Below, in pieces: positions 23,853 through 38,294 of a stretch of 64,000 nucleotides of DNA (positions are counted from its first letter, which is position 1; every line of letters begins with the position of its first letter). Origin of the DNA: Anas platyrhynchos (taxonomy: Eukaryota > Chordata > Aves > Anseriformes > Anatidae); NCBI RefSeq assembly GCF_047663525.1, contig NC_092605.1, positions 3,472,001 to 3,536,000 on the forward strand, given 5' to 3'. The translations under genes and the position numbers were made by a program. The notes under the pieces were generated by a model. That model was not told where the DNA came from. It did no database searches and saw only the letters and a program-made list of their open reading frames with translations.

Positions 23853-26215
23853 TACAAAGCCAGTTTTGTGTTTCTGCTGGTGGGCATGGGTGCTATTCTG
23901 GTCTCATTTACGCTGCCGTCAACTGGAAGTAACCCCTCTGAAGCCAGCATATCAAATGAAGCTCTTTGCCATGTTTACATATTCTGCTCCTTACAGCATA
24001 GTTTGTCCTAGTTCTTAAGCACTGAATGCCTACGTAGGAATTTCATTACAGAGCACAAGTTTTGTCGAGTGCATTCTGCTAGTTTTGCTGGAGGTGGCTG
24101 AACGTAGTCTATTTTTTTCTGAATCCCTTGTACTGATAAGTATCACTGTATCACTAGAAAAAAAAAATGCAGCACATAAGAAAATACAGCTTGGTGTCAT
24201 GTTCCTGGAAAAAAAAAGACAGGTTGTTCTTGTAGGGGAAGGGCTTTCTGTACTTGGAAAACTGTCTCCAGCACCACTTTGGGATGCAAATATGGACAAT
24301 CTGAGGGTAATTTGGAGGATCTCAGACTTCTTGCCCAGTGGTACAGCAGTCAATGCTGATAATTGATTTCAATCCATCTGCAGATGAACACCTGCTGTGC
24401 AATATGGCCCTGCTAGGATTACATCTCCCTGCTTTTAGCTGGAGCAAAATCTTTAATGTTGACCACGAGGCTGGGAGTGTATTTGCTAAAATCTGAACCA
24501 CGTCCCAGAGCCATGTTAGCAGTGCAGTTGCAGCATTTTAAATGCATTGCCTTGACACTTCTCATTAAAATCCACAGAACGCAGTTTCTTTCTAAGCAAA
24601 ATTAATTCCATTACTAAATAATGTTTTTGGCCTCCAACCTGACTTGTGCTAATTACTCACGTGGTGAGTGAGTGTTAAATCTTGTTTGGAAAGACGATAG
24701 AGTTTGTCTTATTAAAAGCACCTAATGTGAGCTTTTCTTTTCTTCTTTTTTTTTTTTTAAGACTGCAATTGGTCTCCAGTGAAACCAAACAGATAATGCA
24801 ATAATTTTTCACTAAACTAATTATCAGAGCGGAAGAGGCTAATATGTTTTGCCAACTGTGTCTCACGGCTCCTCGGTTAACATGCAGCACGGTCACGGCT
24901 GTTCAGCAAGGCTTTGCATCTCCAAAGGCAGCAAGCTGAGGCTGTTTGAAGCTCACCCCTTGCTCACTCTGCTCTGCAGCCGTGCTGAAGTGCTCAGGCT
25001 GTATTGCCTCTGCCTGCACTCTGTTAATCAAATGTTGGCCTTCCACAGAGGACTTGCAGCATTTTCAGGCATTGATTTACCTCAGTTCCTAAGAGCATCT
25101 CACTTCTGAGCTTCCTGCTTGCAAAGGTCCCAAGTATCCAACATTTGAAATTCATGATGCTTCAGCTGTGTTGGATGCTTAGGTACACAAAGTCGGTAAC
25201 TACTTCTGCAAATAGTCACAAAACATTTCTTCAAGCTTAGAAATGGATCTCAGTGTACAAATGTGTTATTCTGACCATTTGGGTCTGACATGGTACAAAG
25301 ACCAGTCTCTCACTTCTATTAACTGCAGTATACAATAAGGGTGGGCTTTAAGAAGTGACTAAATGAATAAAGAGTCTGCAGAAATCCTGCCCTTAAAAGT
25401 GCCCTAGGTGTTAAGAAAAATACCCTCTTCTTGGAAGAGGAAAATATTAAGACTGAAAGAAGGAAAGTAATGTTTTTACCTCAAGCATCTACAGTGTGTG
25501 CTTTTCTAGCTCTCTTTATAGCAGGCAACATTTGAAAACAGAATTACAGCTTTGGTAAGGACTGGGATTTGCCTGTCTGATTACCATTACTCCCCAAAAC
25601 AAATAAACAAAACACAATTATCTTTGAATGTTACTCAGGCTAATGTGTAGAACTGGCACTGGGGAGTAGAGGACAGAGGGCTAAAATCATTAATTGGTAA
25701 TGGAGTTTGTGTATTTGTCATCAAGATGCTTCGCTTGGAGAGCTGAACGAAAAGAAAGCAAGCTGCAGAAAAACAAACTCCTAGTAAGCCTTGTCACTTG
25801 TACTTATTTAACAGCCTGTCACGAGCAGAAAACGTGGATCAAAGGTAGTAAATGCAAGGAAGGAGCAGTTTCAGTCCAAGGCATCTGCTCTGCCTTGCAT
25901 CAGGGTTCACTTCTGGATCAGGGTATGTTCTGCCACATCGTGTTACATCAGGGGAGCTGTGAAATGACGGAGCCTAATGCAGGATGAGTGTTGGGAACGG
26001 GAAGTAAAACAACAACCCGTTGTTGTCTTATTCATTAGTCACTGTGGGTTTGGGGGCTACCAAGGAACAGAGCTGTTTTGAGTGAGGTGTAACATTGCTG
26101 AGCTGTGCTTGGCAAGAGCACTGAAAACTGCTTATGGGATTTGATGCCCTCTGCCTCCAGAATAAAAAAAACACTGTGGTAGGGAGGTTGGGTTTCACTT
26201 TTTTTCCAAATCACT

Positions 26216-26237
26216 AAAAAAAAAAAAAAAAAAAAAT
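26216..26237. repeat. Poly-A tract (A22)
   Basis: Twenty-two A bases, followed after TTGTTT by a second run of about 11 A. No adjacent gene-like sequence. Confidence 0.85.
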
Positions 26238-29200
26238 TGTTTAAAAAAAAAAATGTAAACTAAACTAAATCTTTCTACCTTTATTTCCCTTTAGCATAAA
26301 CAGGTAGGGAGAAGCTCATGGACTGTGGTAATGGAGGTGGTGCTGCTGCTCCTCCTGGGGCCACAGCTGGAGCAGTGCATGTGTCCCCTCCGGCTGCCTG
26401 AGCAGAGGTGACTGCTGGCCCCAAAGGACCTGCAGCCCTCAGATGTGCTTTCTGCCAAGCAAGCTGAAAATTATTCTTAAATAGAGAATAAATGTGAAAA
26501 GATGATGGGGGAAAGAGCTGGAGGTTCCAAGGGGGAGAAAATGCTGGTTAAAAAATGAATATTCGTCTATCGAAGAACAAACTGAATGTGAAATTCAACT
26601 AATGCTCATGTCTCTGCATCAGAAAATCTGGGGTAGGAGGAAGAGCAAATAAAATTATTGGAGTTTTTCAGATGCTTTAATGGCAAATTCCTTCCCTCCA
26701 GCCAACCCCATTGCTAAGACCACCACTAATCAATTAGAAATTGCCACAGGTAACAGAACCAATTATATCTTTTATTGTAGTGTCAAACACTTCATATGTA
26801 CAGTGCAGCTTTTGAGTATTGTTCTTTGTTCTGCATTCACTGAAGATGAGTGCACAGGTCCAGCGGACACACAAGCGGACTCTGGATTCCTGCTCCCAGT
26901 CACAGCTCCAATGGAAGCACCGAAGCTGGGGTTATTAATCCCATTCTCTAGCACAAAACACACATCCTGGTTGTTCTCATGTGCCAGAGTTGTGGCCTCC
27001 AGGATTAACTGGTGTTGATAAAATTACTTAGCAACTTGCTCTGCAGCCCCACATCTGCTGGCACCTGGCCCTGGGGATGTGCAGACTTTCCTTGGCCAAA
27101 AAGACCAAGCCCATGGCAGAGTGAGAGGTGAACAGGGATGGACTCGGGCCATGTTTTATGCTTGAATCCTGTTTACCCAGTAAGCTCGGGCTGGATGCTC
27201 TGACATCTAGATGCTGGCTAACTGGAGTCAACCTCTTTGGTTTCAGGAGTGTTTTTTGCATTTCCATTAAGCTGATGGCTTTGAATGGGAGTTGCAGCAC
27301 TATAATCCACACAGTGGTGAAGCCCCTGAAGGCTCAAGCTGGGGATAATCACATCATTTTTATACTGCTGATAATTAACCATTAGAACAATTTACTAATG
27401 GATGTAGTGGATTCTTTAAATGATAAATTGATATGTTTTAGCACAGCTATGAGATACAGGGTTGATGCAAACATTTCTGAGTGCAAAGCCAGCCTGCGTT
27501 ACAGGCTGTTGAGGTCAGAATCTATTAGCAATAATTCCTCTTGGCCTAAATTCTTCGTCTATGTAATAAGGTTTTCCTACAGAAATTATTCTAAGAACTT
27601 CAAAACCAGAGCTGCGTGTGCCCTACCATATGGCAGCGTGTGGCCTCATTCACTAAGTGGAGGAGAGAGGTGCTTGTATAAACTCCAGCCAAATATGTAG
27701 TAATATTACGCAAATATATTAAATTCATTGGATCTCTTGATTTAAGTGGATGAACTCTGTGTGCATGTAGATGAAACTGTACTTGCTGGTAGGAAGTGAA
27801 TCGGCCTAATCAGAGTAGTGGCTGTTGAACGGCTGCACCGTCTCCTAATTGAATAGGAAAAATAGTTTTTACCTGATTCTTTAGTTTTAATATAACTTCA
27901 GTATTTACATAACACAGCTGTCACAGAAAGTTTAATTAGATATCAGAGATCTCCCGGATCTTGTCAAATTAATTTCTGAACTCTTGGCATTTCTGCAACA
28001 ACGCTGTCCTAATTCTTCTTGTAGCATTTTCTTAGAAGACTCTAATAACTAAGTCATGTCTGTTTGACAAAATAAAGATAAGCTGTTATTTCCCTCTAAG
28101 AGATGACAGTTCCATTTTTCAAAGGAGAAGGAAAGGTTGCTCACCGCTTTACTTCCTGCAGCAGCAAAATTTTCAGGCGTGGGACTGGCAAAACAAAGAG
28201 TTACTTGCAGTAAGTAAAGGGTTTTTTTTTTTCTTTGCATCTAGCCATTGTGCTTGGTTGGAAAGGTCAGGTGTGTCAGAGATGGTTAAGGCTTTGAAGA
28301 AGACAGATGTGTGTATGCAGGAAAAACATAAAGGGGACTGGAATAGCTTAAAGGAATGAGCAGAATTGGAAAGATCTGGGCTTTAAATTTTATTCTGTTA
28401 TTGAAGTCATTGTTAGTGCTCTCCCCCACTGAGGAAAAAATGCCTTGGGGGTGGGGAAGCAGGAAAATGGAATACTAAATGTAGTTTTCTGGCTATCTCA
28501 ACTCCTACAATTACAACACTGCAATTTACTCCAAGCTTTTAGCAACTGAATAAAATCTACTTCACCTTTCTTTCCTCCCATGGAGCTCTTCCTTCTCCAG
28601 TCCTGGCTTGGCACTGTGGGATGAGCACTGGCCATACTACTGAAGTACGAAAAGCTGGTGTGTGCAGCCTGCGAGCCCCCTGCAAGCCTTGAAGGTAGGA
28701 GAATGGGTGTGTGAGAGTGTTTGCAGCCAGATCTGGCTGTTACTGTGAGCAGGGCAGAGTTCTGTACAATAATTGAGGTGGTTATACGCAAACTTTTAGT
28801 AACCAAAACTTCCTGTCCTTCGCCTCCAGCCCATCAGAAGCCAGAGAGAGCCCCTGTGGTCCCCACAACATCCCCTATAGCATCCTGAGTGGCTCTGGGA
28901 TGCTTGTGCAGGGTGGCACAGAGCTTGTACATCCCCAGCCCTCTGTCCGCAGGGCTTTCAGCAGCCCTTAGAGCAGCACCTTGGGAGGATGGCACTGTGC
29001 TGCTTGCTTGCCTGTTACCAAAACACGAGGGCTCTATGGTTTTTACTCCATTTAATACCCTCTGTTACAGTGGGGCTGGGAGGGCTGCCAGAAGCCCAGC
29101 ACTGCCTCGTGCTCTCCAATTCCCACAGCACTGCATGGGAAACCCATGTGCCCTTTCCTGCATCTACCGGGCTGCAGATGTGCAAAGAACCATAAATAAA

Positions 29201-29719
29201 GCTGTATGGTTTGTCTCAGCAACGAGAAAATCCCTGGCACATAATCAGTTTATTGCAAATTGGAATGGCTTCTGGTACTTTCTTTTGCAGGGCTGTGGTC
29301 CGGGGTGTCTGTGGGTGTCTCATCAGCCAATACTCATTAAATAACCCTTTCCGCCCATGCTGCCCCATTTGGTTCGTCTGCCTCTACAATGTTGCATGTG
29401 GGACTGATTTTGGAGATTGAAAAGCTTCTGCATCTTCTCATTACCCCTGCAATGTCCCCTCTGAGAGGGGATTTGAATTTCTGATCATTTGCATGTAATC
29501 TTTGGCATGCAATGTTCGCCATTCCTATTTATTTTCCATTTTTAACACTTGTAAGACGGGAACACACCTTTTTACAGAAGCATTACTGGCATCACAGTTA
29601 CGGGTAAAAAGTCGACATCTGCCAGCCTGTTCAGTCAAGATGCTGTGGGTTTTTTCCTTGCTACCTAGAAACCATTGTATTAACGTTGGTCTTGTTGGAA
29701 TGCTTTCTTGTGAAAGATG

Positions 29720-29744
29720 TTTTTTTTTTTTTTTTTTTTTTTTT
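29720..29744. repeat. Poly-T tract (T25)
   Basis: Twenty-five T bases followed by AATAAATCC. On the minus strand it would be an A25 run, but no processed-transcript body is recognisable beside it. Confidence 0.85.
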
Positions 29745-30218
29745 AATAAATCCAGTAAAAAAGGCAAAAACATTTGATATAATCAGTCACCCAAATAATG
29801 CAAAAAAAGAGAATGTAGGGCAGAAGCAGAGGTTTGTATTTAGGGTTCCTGGTTCCCTCTAAGAACAGGTTTAAATTTCAAGCAAAGCAGGCCCTTTCTG
29901 CCAAAGGAAAAAAAAAATCTTGTTGAAAGTGTTGTTCTTCTTTCAAGAAAAATATACGATTTAACATGACAGTTTTAATGAGCCTAATTGTGAAGTCTGA
30001 CAGTAGATGTTGACCTTGTAATGGGTCTCTGCTATGAAAAAGAGGTTATTTACTTTTCCAACCAGAAAAGCTATTGTTATTTTCTCATTCTATTAGGTAA
30101 ATTATAGTAGCATTGGTCACACGGCACCATGGTTGTGTGGAGCTCAGTGGAAAGCTAATTCCTTTTGTTTTTTTTTAGGTTTGGTGGATTGTTATTTCAT
30201 GTTGTTTTGTTGTTGCTG

Positions 30219-30222
<4 letters not shown>

Positions 30223-30253
<31 letters not shown>
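30223..30253. repeat. Poly-A tract (A31)
   Basis: Thirty-one A bases after a TTG/TGC-rich stretch. An (AAAT)n run follows at about 30,290-30,310. Confidence 0.85.
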
Positions 30254-30254
<1 letters not shown>

Positions 30255-33200
30255 CCTCATTCTTGAACAGCGTTCTCATAGACAGATATTAAAAATAAAT
30301 AAATAAATATAATGCGATTAACCTAAAAGAGTATCTAGAGATTTATCTATTGAATTTCCTAGGCACATATTTACTGGATACATCACAAAATAAATAGCAC
30401 ATTACTTATTTTGTTAATCAAATTGAATAATTGAATCTCATCTGAGAGGAAATTTTTTCTATTAGCAGAGCTGAAGGTACACTGAAAACCCGTAGGTGTA
30501 TTCCAGCCCTTCCTTGCACAGATCGCTCAGAAAACAGCGTCTTTTAATAGCAGTGCCAGTAACCATCTAATAATCTGAATTAGGAAGGCTCTAGCAATTG
30601 GCAAGTGTTCCCTTTTTTTTTTCCCCACGTTAAATATTTTGTCAAGGCTTTTCACAACTCAGGCTGCTGCAATTTGTCATCTTTCTCCACAAGCAGTTTT
30701 ACCTTCCAGCCACAGAGACTCGTGCTCCCTTGGGCAAAGCCTCCTGCTTCCTGAGCGCTCTGCGCAAGCCCTCAAGGGCAGCGCTGGCCCAGCACAGCAC
30801 CCATGGGTGCTGAGAGCTTTTGCAGGTTCTGCCTGGTGTTGTCCTCCTGCCTTTGCTGCTCAGGGGCAGGAAGCGTGTGATTTTGTTTGTTCCACTGTGG
30901 GGCCTGGTCTCTGCTGTCCCCAGCTCCTTTGATGTCCCCTAGTCAGCACTTCCCAAACTGATGGCATCAGCTCAGAGTAGCCAAAATGTTCTGTATTTAC
31001 AGTTTATTACCGAATGTCTATTATAGAGCTCTTTGTCCAAAAAATCCCACAATCCTGTCACTACGGGATATGGCAGTGTTTGAGGTGTGAAGAGACCTAA
31101 AATCAATAGATACACCATTTGCCATTTACTTAACCCAAATAAAATACTTCATTGAGACACCAGCGTAGCTAAAAATTCACAGCACGAATTACAATCCTGC
31201 TGAAATGCGTGTGGCAAGGTTTTATGGCATTCTGCTGGCCGTATTTATAGCTCATTGAAAACACGATGTCAGTGCATTGTTGTTACTATTGCTTTTCCTC
31301 TCCTCATTGCTGCTATCGCACAGTAGTCATCAGAGAAGGATTTCTCTGTCCATGTACATGGACATGATCGCTAAACAGGGAAGAGGTGCGTGTTCCACAT
31401 CTCTGGGGCTCCATAAACTCGTGCCAGGCTCCTCCTCCTAGTTTTTGGGCTTTGCTATTTCCTACTAAGGCACCATGAAGTAGAGCCTTAAACACTAGGA
31501 GGCAGCAAATCAACTATCTGAAGCATCTTTTACTCATGGCCAGATTATATATATAAAGGCAGATGCATTCTAACAAATAGTCTATTAATAAGCTCAGAGT
31601 TAATGTCGCTGTTTACAGGTGGCATTGTGCTCCAGCTGGCTCTGGAGTGGAGCAGGGCAACTTCTTTGTAGCAGGCAGCAGAACTTTTTAGGACGCCTTC
31701 TCTACTTGAGGTTGGAGGGAGCTTCTCTAGCTCAATTTTTTCCTATCAGCATATGTGAGTTTTGGTGCTGTTCAGCTGTTTCAAACCATTCAGGTTTCCT
31801 CCATGTTGAGGCAACATGAAGGTTTGTGGACAACCCTCACCTCTGATGCTTCAGATGTGACTTCTGGAGGCTCCCCAGGAGAGCAAAGTGTCATCCAGTT
31901 TCAGCTAATACTGAGATTAGCTGGAATAGCCAGGATTTAGAATGAAAGCAGAAGTGCTGGAAGAGGCTGTGCCTTCAGCACATCTCAAAGAGCTGGTGAT
32001 TAGGAGTGGTTTTCAAGTTCTGCTTTTCTCGTCCAGACAATGGCAAAGCTTCCCCTAGGTTCCCCGTGCCTCACCTGCCATCTCCCTCTCTCAGGCTGGT
32101 GTCTCTATCAAAGCACCGATTACATCAAGTGCTGAAAACAGAAATGCAATGAGGGATCCTTGACAGAGCAGCTTAAAGCCTCTCGATTTAGATAATCTCA
32201 GGCCAGTGGAGTTAGGAGTCTCTCAGTACAGCTTTATCTGGTTCAATATCATTTCCTGGGCAGAGATTCAGATGGCTAAAGAACTCTTTGGACACATGTG
32301 TTTGGCATGTCTGATCAGGACCATTTTTTGGTAACTTGTGCACAGCTGCAGAGGCTGCAGTTCTAGCTCTGGCAGCAAGTTGATCTTAAATGATTTCCTG
32401 GTCCCTTTTGTAGAAATAAAAGGGTCAGAGCAAAGGGAAGATCAGATAAACCTTGTACTTTTGGAGGCTTGTTTGATCACTAACCTCTCAGAAATAATGG
32501 CTAGCTTTAATTCCACATTCCAATTTCCTTTCTTAGTAGATAGAGCTTATAAAACGTTTCCAAGTGAGCAACTGGGGTGTACTCCCAAAAGACCATTTCT
32601 CTTGTGAATAATCGGCTGAAATCCTAATAAGAAAATCCTTCCACTGGGCAACAGAATTTCAACTTGAATGCTGTATTATCAGCTCAAAATTATTTAGACA
32701 GATCTCAGGAATTTACTTCAGGCAGTTCAGCGGACAAATTCAATGTAGAACGCTATGATTGATTTAAGTATTTAAGACTTATCCTAAAAACCTGTTTCAC
32801 TTAATCCGCCTCCTAACCCGTTTCCATTGGAGACCTCCTTTTCAGGTTAAAATGCAATCTAAGTGCAGCAGGCAATTTCCCTTTCAGTGGTCAGGAGGGA
32901 TTCTCCTCCATCCTCTGGGCGTGCGGGTGATGCATTGTTTTGGAGACGCCGAGCTCCCCGACAGATTGCCTCATTTTACACTTGATGGGACTTGAGCGAG
33001 CATCGCTGTGCCCGTCAGCCTGCGGTGGTGCGCTCTGCCACAGCACCTTCCCCCGTAGCGCTGCGAGAATTTGTTGGAAAGAGGATTTTTTAATTATTAT
33101 TTTATATATATTTATATAAAAGAATATTTAAGAGCCTAATGGTTCTTTGTTTGTGGAATGATTAGGGACTGGTGCTTGGGAGTGCCGGCAGTGAGCAGCA

Positions 33201-36200
33201 GGATGTGTACGCACAGGCTTCGAGACCTCAGAAGTGCAATCAATCACAGTGCCATCTGACTTCCTATTTCATCTTTTAGTCTGTCTGAAGTCACGTACGT
33301 TTGTGTGGAGTAACAGTGTGTGGTTTTGTGTAATATAAATAGCCTGTTGCTGGGGTATGTGCAGGTATATAATTATTCCTTAGAACTGACTGATAACGGG
33401 TGGAATGAGAAAACCTCATGGGCTTTTTTTTTTTCCTTTCCACACTGTACCATACTCCCCATTCTGTTCCCAAGGAGAAATGACTGCTCACTGGTGTTTT
33501 GCTCTGGACACTGCCCCGAGGATGAGCGCAGTTCATCCCGACAGTACCTTGCCTGGATAAACCCTCAGTCAACACATGCATTTCTCCATCATCAAAAAGG
33601 CAGTGAGTTTTTTTCACTGCCCTTCAAGCAGACCTGTTGTGCTAGAAATTTCCAGTAGCATCTCATTGGCATGCTGTCTCTAAGTCCTTTGGAGCATACT
33701 GCAAAATGAAGGCTCAAGCCCTATCGTTCTTCCTTCTGCTCCCCTTATATCTCTTTTCTAAACATCCTCTGAGTAACCCCCCACTCATAGTTTTAACTCA
33801 CGCTCCAGGCAATCTGTAATGCAGCATTTAACACCACAATGAATTTTCCAGCCATTGAGATATGGACAAGAGGTAGGACTTGAGAGGTGAAATCGCGTGA
33901 CAGGTAACGGGCACGGTGAACTTTAGATCTGAGAGATGTGTGCAATATTAGTTCATTCTGTAGCTGAATGTGAGCACTATTGATATTTAATCTTAGCAGG
34001 AGGGATGAGTATTTGAAGGACAAGCATTCATAAATTGCTTTGACATTTGACATGATCAAGCAAGTAAAAGACTAATATTCCATTTCTCCATTGTCAAAAA
34101 GATAATGAGTTTCATAACTATTGGTATTATGGGAAAAATACAGCCTATGCAGTGTAAAATGAGTGAGAGCTTCTATATATTTTTATATAAATTGTGTATG
34201 TTGTGTTCTTCTGATGGCCCCATTCAGACACAGCATGCTTATCCTTTTTAATTTTCTGGTTTGCTGTGCAAGTCTCTAGCAAAAGAGACTTTTCATTTTT
34301 TGAAATGAAAAAATGTTTTCTTCAAATTATTTATAGAAAGAGCAGTGCTGTCATCGAGTCTGTCTCATCATATCATTCTTGGATATCAATTTCTAGGCTC
34401 GGATGACAAACCATGGCAGCTACTTTTCCAATAGCAGCATCTGGCTTCCTGGCAAACTCAAAATGCAGTTATCTGGAAAGCCTCAGAGTTGCTTCTGAGC
34501 ACATTTTATTTATTAGAAAGCAGTTGTGTTGCTTCGCTTCCCATGACTAAGCCAAAGAATATTTAATATATTAAAAGGAATAATAGGATCACAGCCAAGC
34601 TGTTGCCCCTCAAGTGGCCAGGGAGTGACAATATTTTTCCTTTAAGACGTTCCTTCACTTCTGGAAGACAACCTGAAACTACTGGTGCTGATTTCAGATG
34701 ATCTTTTATAGGACTAAAGAAGAAAGTCAGCCTTAACTCCACAAACAAAATTCAAATTCACCTTTTTCTAGGGTCATCTCCATGAAATGTGACGGTGACT
34801 TCTGTCAGCCTTTCTGTGCTGGAAGAAGCAGACCCTCCAAAAAGAGCAGGGTCCCCAGACAAAAGACACTACATCCTTGCAGTATGTAATGAACAGTAAT
34901 ACAAGGAAAAGCTGGGTCAGTGGGTCAGGTACTGTACCAAGCCTCAGAAGTTGAATTCAGCCTTTGTTTTGTCACAGACTGTCTCTATGAACTTGGCGAG
35001 TCATTTGGATCCCGCTCTGCAAAGGTGTCCCAAATGTAATTCAGTAGGTATCACATTAACCTGCAACATCTGAAGCAAAATATATGAAAATATAGCTCCA
35101 TAAACAGCTTTAATATTTCTCCTTCTTAAATACACCTCAGACATAAATGATACCTTCTGCCACATCCCACAGTCCTGGAAGGTTCTTTGCTGGGGCTGGA
35201 GATCTTCGCTAACATTGTGTGTTGAAAATCCCACCACCATCCTGTGTATAAAAGACCATCTGACACAGAACAAAATGTATAAAACATTTCTCCCATTCTT
35301 CATATGCAGCATAATCTAAAGGAAATGATTAAGAATGATTTCTTTCCTAATATCAGTATCAGGTTAGACAGGAGAGATATGAAGACCTGTAGGAGATGAC
35401 AATATTCAATTATAGTGATGCGCTCATAGCTTTAGGACATTCCTAGATGCTAAAAGTCATTCTCACATGCACAGAGCTAAAAGCTGAGAAAGGACAAGGG
35501 AGAATGAAATATCTTTTCCAGGCTTTGATGGTAGTTAGGCTGTATCTACATCAAAAGCTCTATTTAATTGAAGTGATTATTTTCATTCTGAGAAAGAACT
35601 CCCTGGAGTTTTTCTTCAGCAACTTCCCAAAGTTTCTTGCAGTGAAATCCTAGTGTTGTTTTTCTAGATGATAGATTTAAAAAAATAAAATAAAAAAAAA
35701 ATCCAGTGTATTAGAGTCAATGTTTGGCAATTAGCAGCAGAAGCAGTAATCCTAAATGGAAACATCTTGCAGTTTTTGATATTCTTCTGATAGAAGTGGT
35801 GTCTCTGGGGCAGAACTTTGTTAGTGACAGCTCTCACTGAATTCACTTAAATCCAAAGTTTCATCACCAAAATAACTGCTTTTCAGTTCAGAAATAAAAT
35901 GATTAGTCACAGGATTTCATTTAAAGCTTTGAGCATCAACATCAAGGAATGAAAACACTTCTCTTGTGTAAATATATATATATACACATATTTCTGGGTT
36001 TGAACACATGCCCTTGCACTGTGAAGTCTGGGGGGAGGAGGGCAAAATTACAGAGAAAAGACGTGGGGCTTTCTCTTCTCCTTGCCATGAGTTTCTGCGT
36101 CTGTTCTTAGCTTAGAACAATTGGGTCTTAATTCTGATTGAGGATGGAGGATGCTGTTGCAGTGCAAAACACCCTGCCAAGGCTGTTTTACTGCTAAATT

Positions 36201-38183
36201 CAACAGCAGTATTATAAGGCTGTATCACAAGCAAAGTCTGCAAATCAAAGGTTTCATGATGGGCAACCTTTACTACATATAGTGGGTCAGATAGCTTTCA
36301 CATTTAAGAAAAGACTACATGCTTTTTTGCTATTGAGGAGCATAAGCACTTTTGCCTTCCTTCCGCCACGAATGGAGATTATTCAATGGTTGGATTTAAT
36401 GAATTCAAAATCCTTAGAAAATCACTAGAGCCAGACATCAATGTAAAATACTCCACCAGCTTTCAGTAGTGGAATATAATATTAGCTCTCCCACAATCTA
36501 CTTCATGCATTTCAAAAGAATAGAGAACATTTTTAAACTAAAGAAGATAGCTTGGGCAGAAAATGATTGCCTGTCTTGGATGCTTCTCTGTAACCCTTTA
36601 GGAGCCTGAGAGCTCTCGCAGGGTGATAGAAGCAGAAACAACAGTTTTATTTGGGAAAGTGCTGGGGGAGGGGGAGAGGAACAAGTGATTTTTTTAATGA
36701 TTTCTGTTAATGTACTGTTACCTCACACAACCATAGGACTTCACGAGATGGGTGCCGTGGGGCTGGTGGCTCCCAGCCCATGGAAAACCCCTGAGTTGTG
36801 TCCCCCCTTTCTGCTGGCAGAATCAGCTGAGAAGCCACCAGACCAACCTCGTTTCATCCTGCCTCAGCTTGCACGTCTGGACTGGGAGCACGGGAGACTA
36901 TTTTTGCACCAGACAGGCACACTGCCCCAGCTACAGCTCGCTCAGCCCTTCCACTGCTCCTCGCCGGGGAGAGCCGGCCATGAGCAATACTGTAATGCAA
37001 ATAAATAATATTAACTAAGGCTCAATAGGTTTAAAAGCTATGGAAATAGCTTCATTCCTGCTGTTTCACTGTCTCATTTTCCCTCTCTGTCCAAACCCCC
37101 AAAGCACACAGGTACAAGCATATATTTAAAATGAGAAGTTTGTTGAACCTCATTAAATTTAAATGCTCGATTCGGTTTTTCTGAACGAGGCTTCACTCTG
37201 CTTTTGAGTTTACCTGCCTTCATTCTTCCATCCCTAATGGAGACATTAATTTAGAGAGTGGTTTTGCAAAGGCACCATTGGACCTATAAACTGCAATTGA
37301 AAAGTAAAGCATAATTTATACACTTAAACCTAGCATCTAACTTCGGAGCATTTCTGTGTTTATGGGCTTTGTGTCTGAGCAACTTGTCGAGTCTCTGTGA
37401 AGACCAGCTTTTAATTTGTATTTGCTTTTTGCTTTCCCAGTTTTTGTGAAAAGGACGAGCAGCTGAAAAGCGTCTCTGCGTTGGTATGCTGAGCGGTGGA
37501 GTCACACAAGCACCTGCAGCCATCCACGCACTGCTCGGGAAGAGCGCTGTATTTCTCGGGGTTTGTAGCTCTTGTCCTCCCACTCCCTAATTCATATACA
37601 TAAAACTGGTGTGCTGCCACGTTCCCTCCACACAAACGCATTAGCTGATCAGGAAGGCTTCCCATTCATCTGGCTTGTCACTTGGATGAGGTGGAGGCAG
37701 GACCGACTTGTCAGCTCGCGGTGATGGGAGTCAGGGTTGGAAGGCAGGATAACGTGGTTTAAAAAAAATAAATAAAAAATAATAATGTTTAGATATTTCT
37801 CCCCTTGGTTTTCCAAAAGAAAATACTGCCAGGTGCCGGTTTCTCTCCATCCCCTCCCAAAGAGGAGAAAACCAGCAAGCCACCCACTTGCCTCCAACCT
37901 CCTTGCGTAACTGCCAGCGGAGCGAGGCTGCGGGAGGACGGCGAGGCTGAGACCCCCGTACCATGGAGGGGCTTTGTGGAGGGGGGGGCTGCAGCACCTT
38001 TAGCCCCGACCCCTCGCGTTCCCAAGGGCTGCGCGCCCCCAAGACCCCCGCGCACACCCCCGGACACCCCCAGCCCCTCATCCCCGAGCCGGGGGGGAAC
38101 CGGGCGGTCGCTGCCCACCCCCGGGGCGGGGCGGGGGGCGGCTGGCGGCGGAGCCCGGCCCCGTGGTGGGGCGGGGGGCGGCG

Positions 38184-38210
38184 GGCAGGCAGGCAGGCAG
38201 AGGCAGGCAG
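38184..38210. repeat. (GGCA)n tetranucleotide repeat
   Basis: About six GGCA/GGCAG units, once interrupted, within the CpG island and upstream of the CACNG4 start. It is probably in or near the 5'UTR. Confidence 0.85.
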
Positions 38211-38294
38211 GAGGCTCCCCCCGCCGCCTCCGCCCCCCGCCCCGTGACTCGGCTGCCTCCCGCGGGCGGCGGCTGCTGCTGCTCCCGGTGGTAG

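Larger units (their letters stand above)
15595..37899. other. Long intergenic region between CACNG5 and CACNG4, no gene recognised
   Basis: About 22 kb without a recognisable exon, RNA gene or retroelement body. It is punctuated by poly-A/poly-T runs and AT-rich stretches with many homeodomain-type TAATTA/ATTAAT words. The low repeat content is typical of birds. I infer that part of it is cis-regulatory sequence for the two TARP genes, but nothing in the sequence alone proves any one element. Confidence 0.5.

Noticed and set aside
29487..37002. Perfect POU octamers ATTTGCAT (29487-29494) and ATGCAAAT (36995-37002)
   Set aside because: About two such 8-mers, counting both strands, are expected by chance in 64 kb, so they are not evidence of regulation by themselves.
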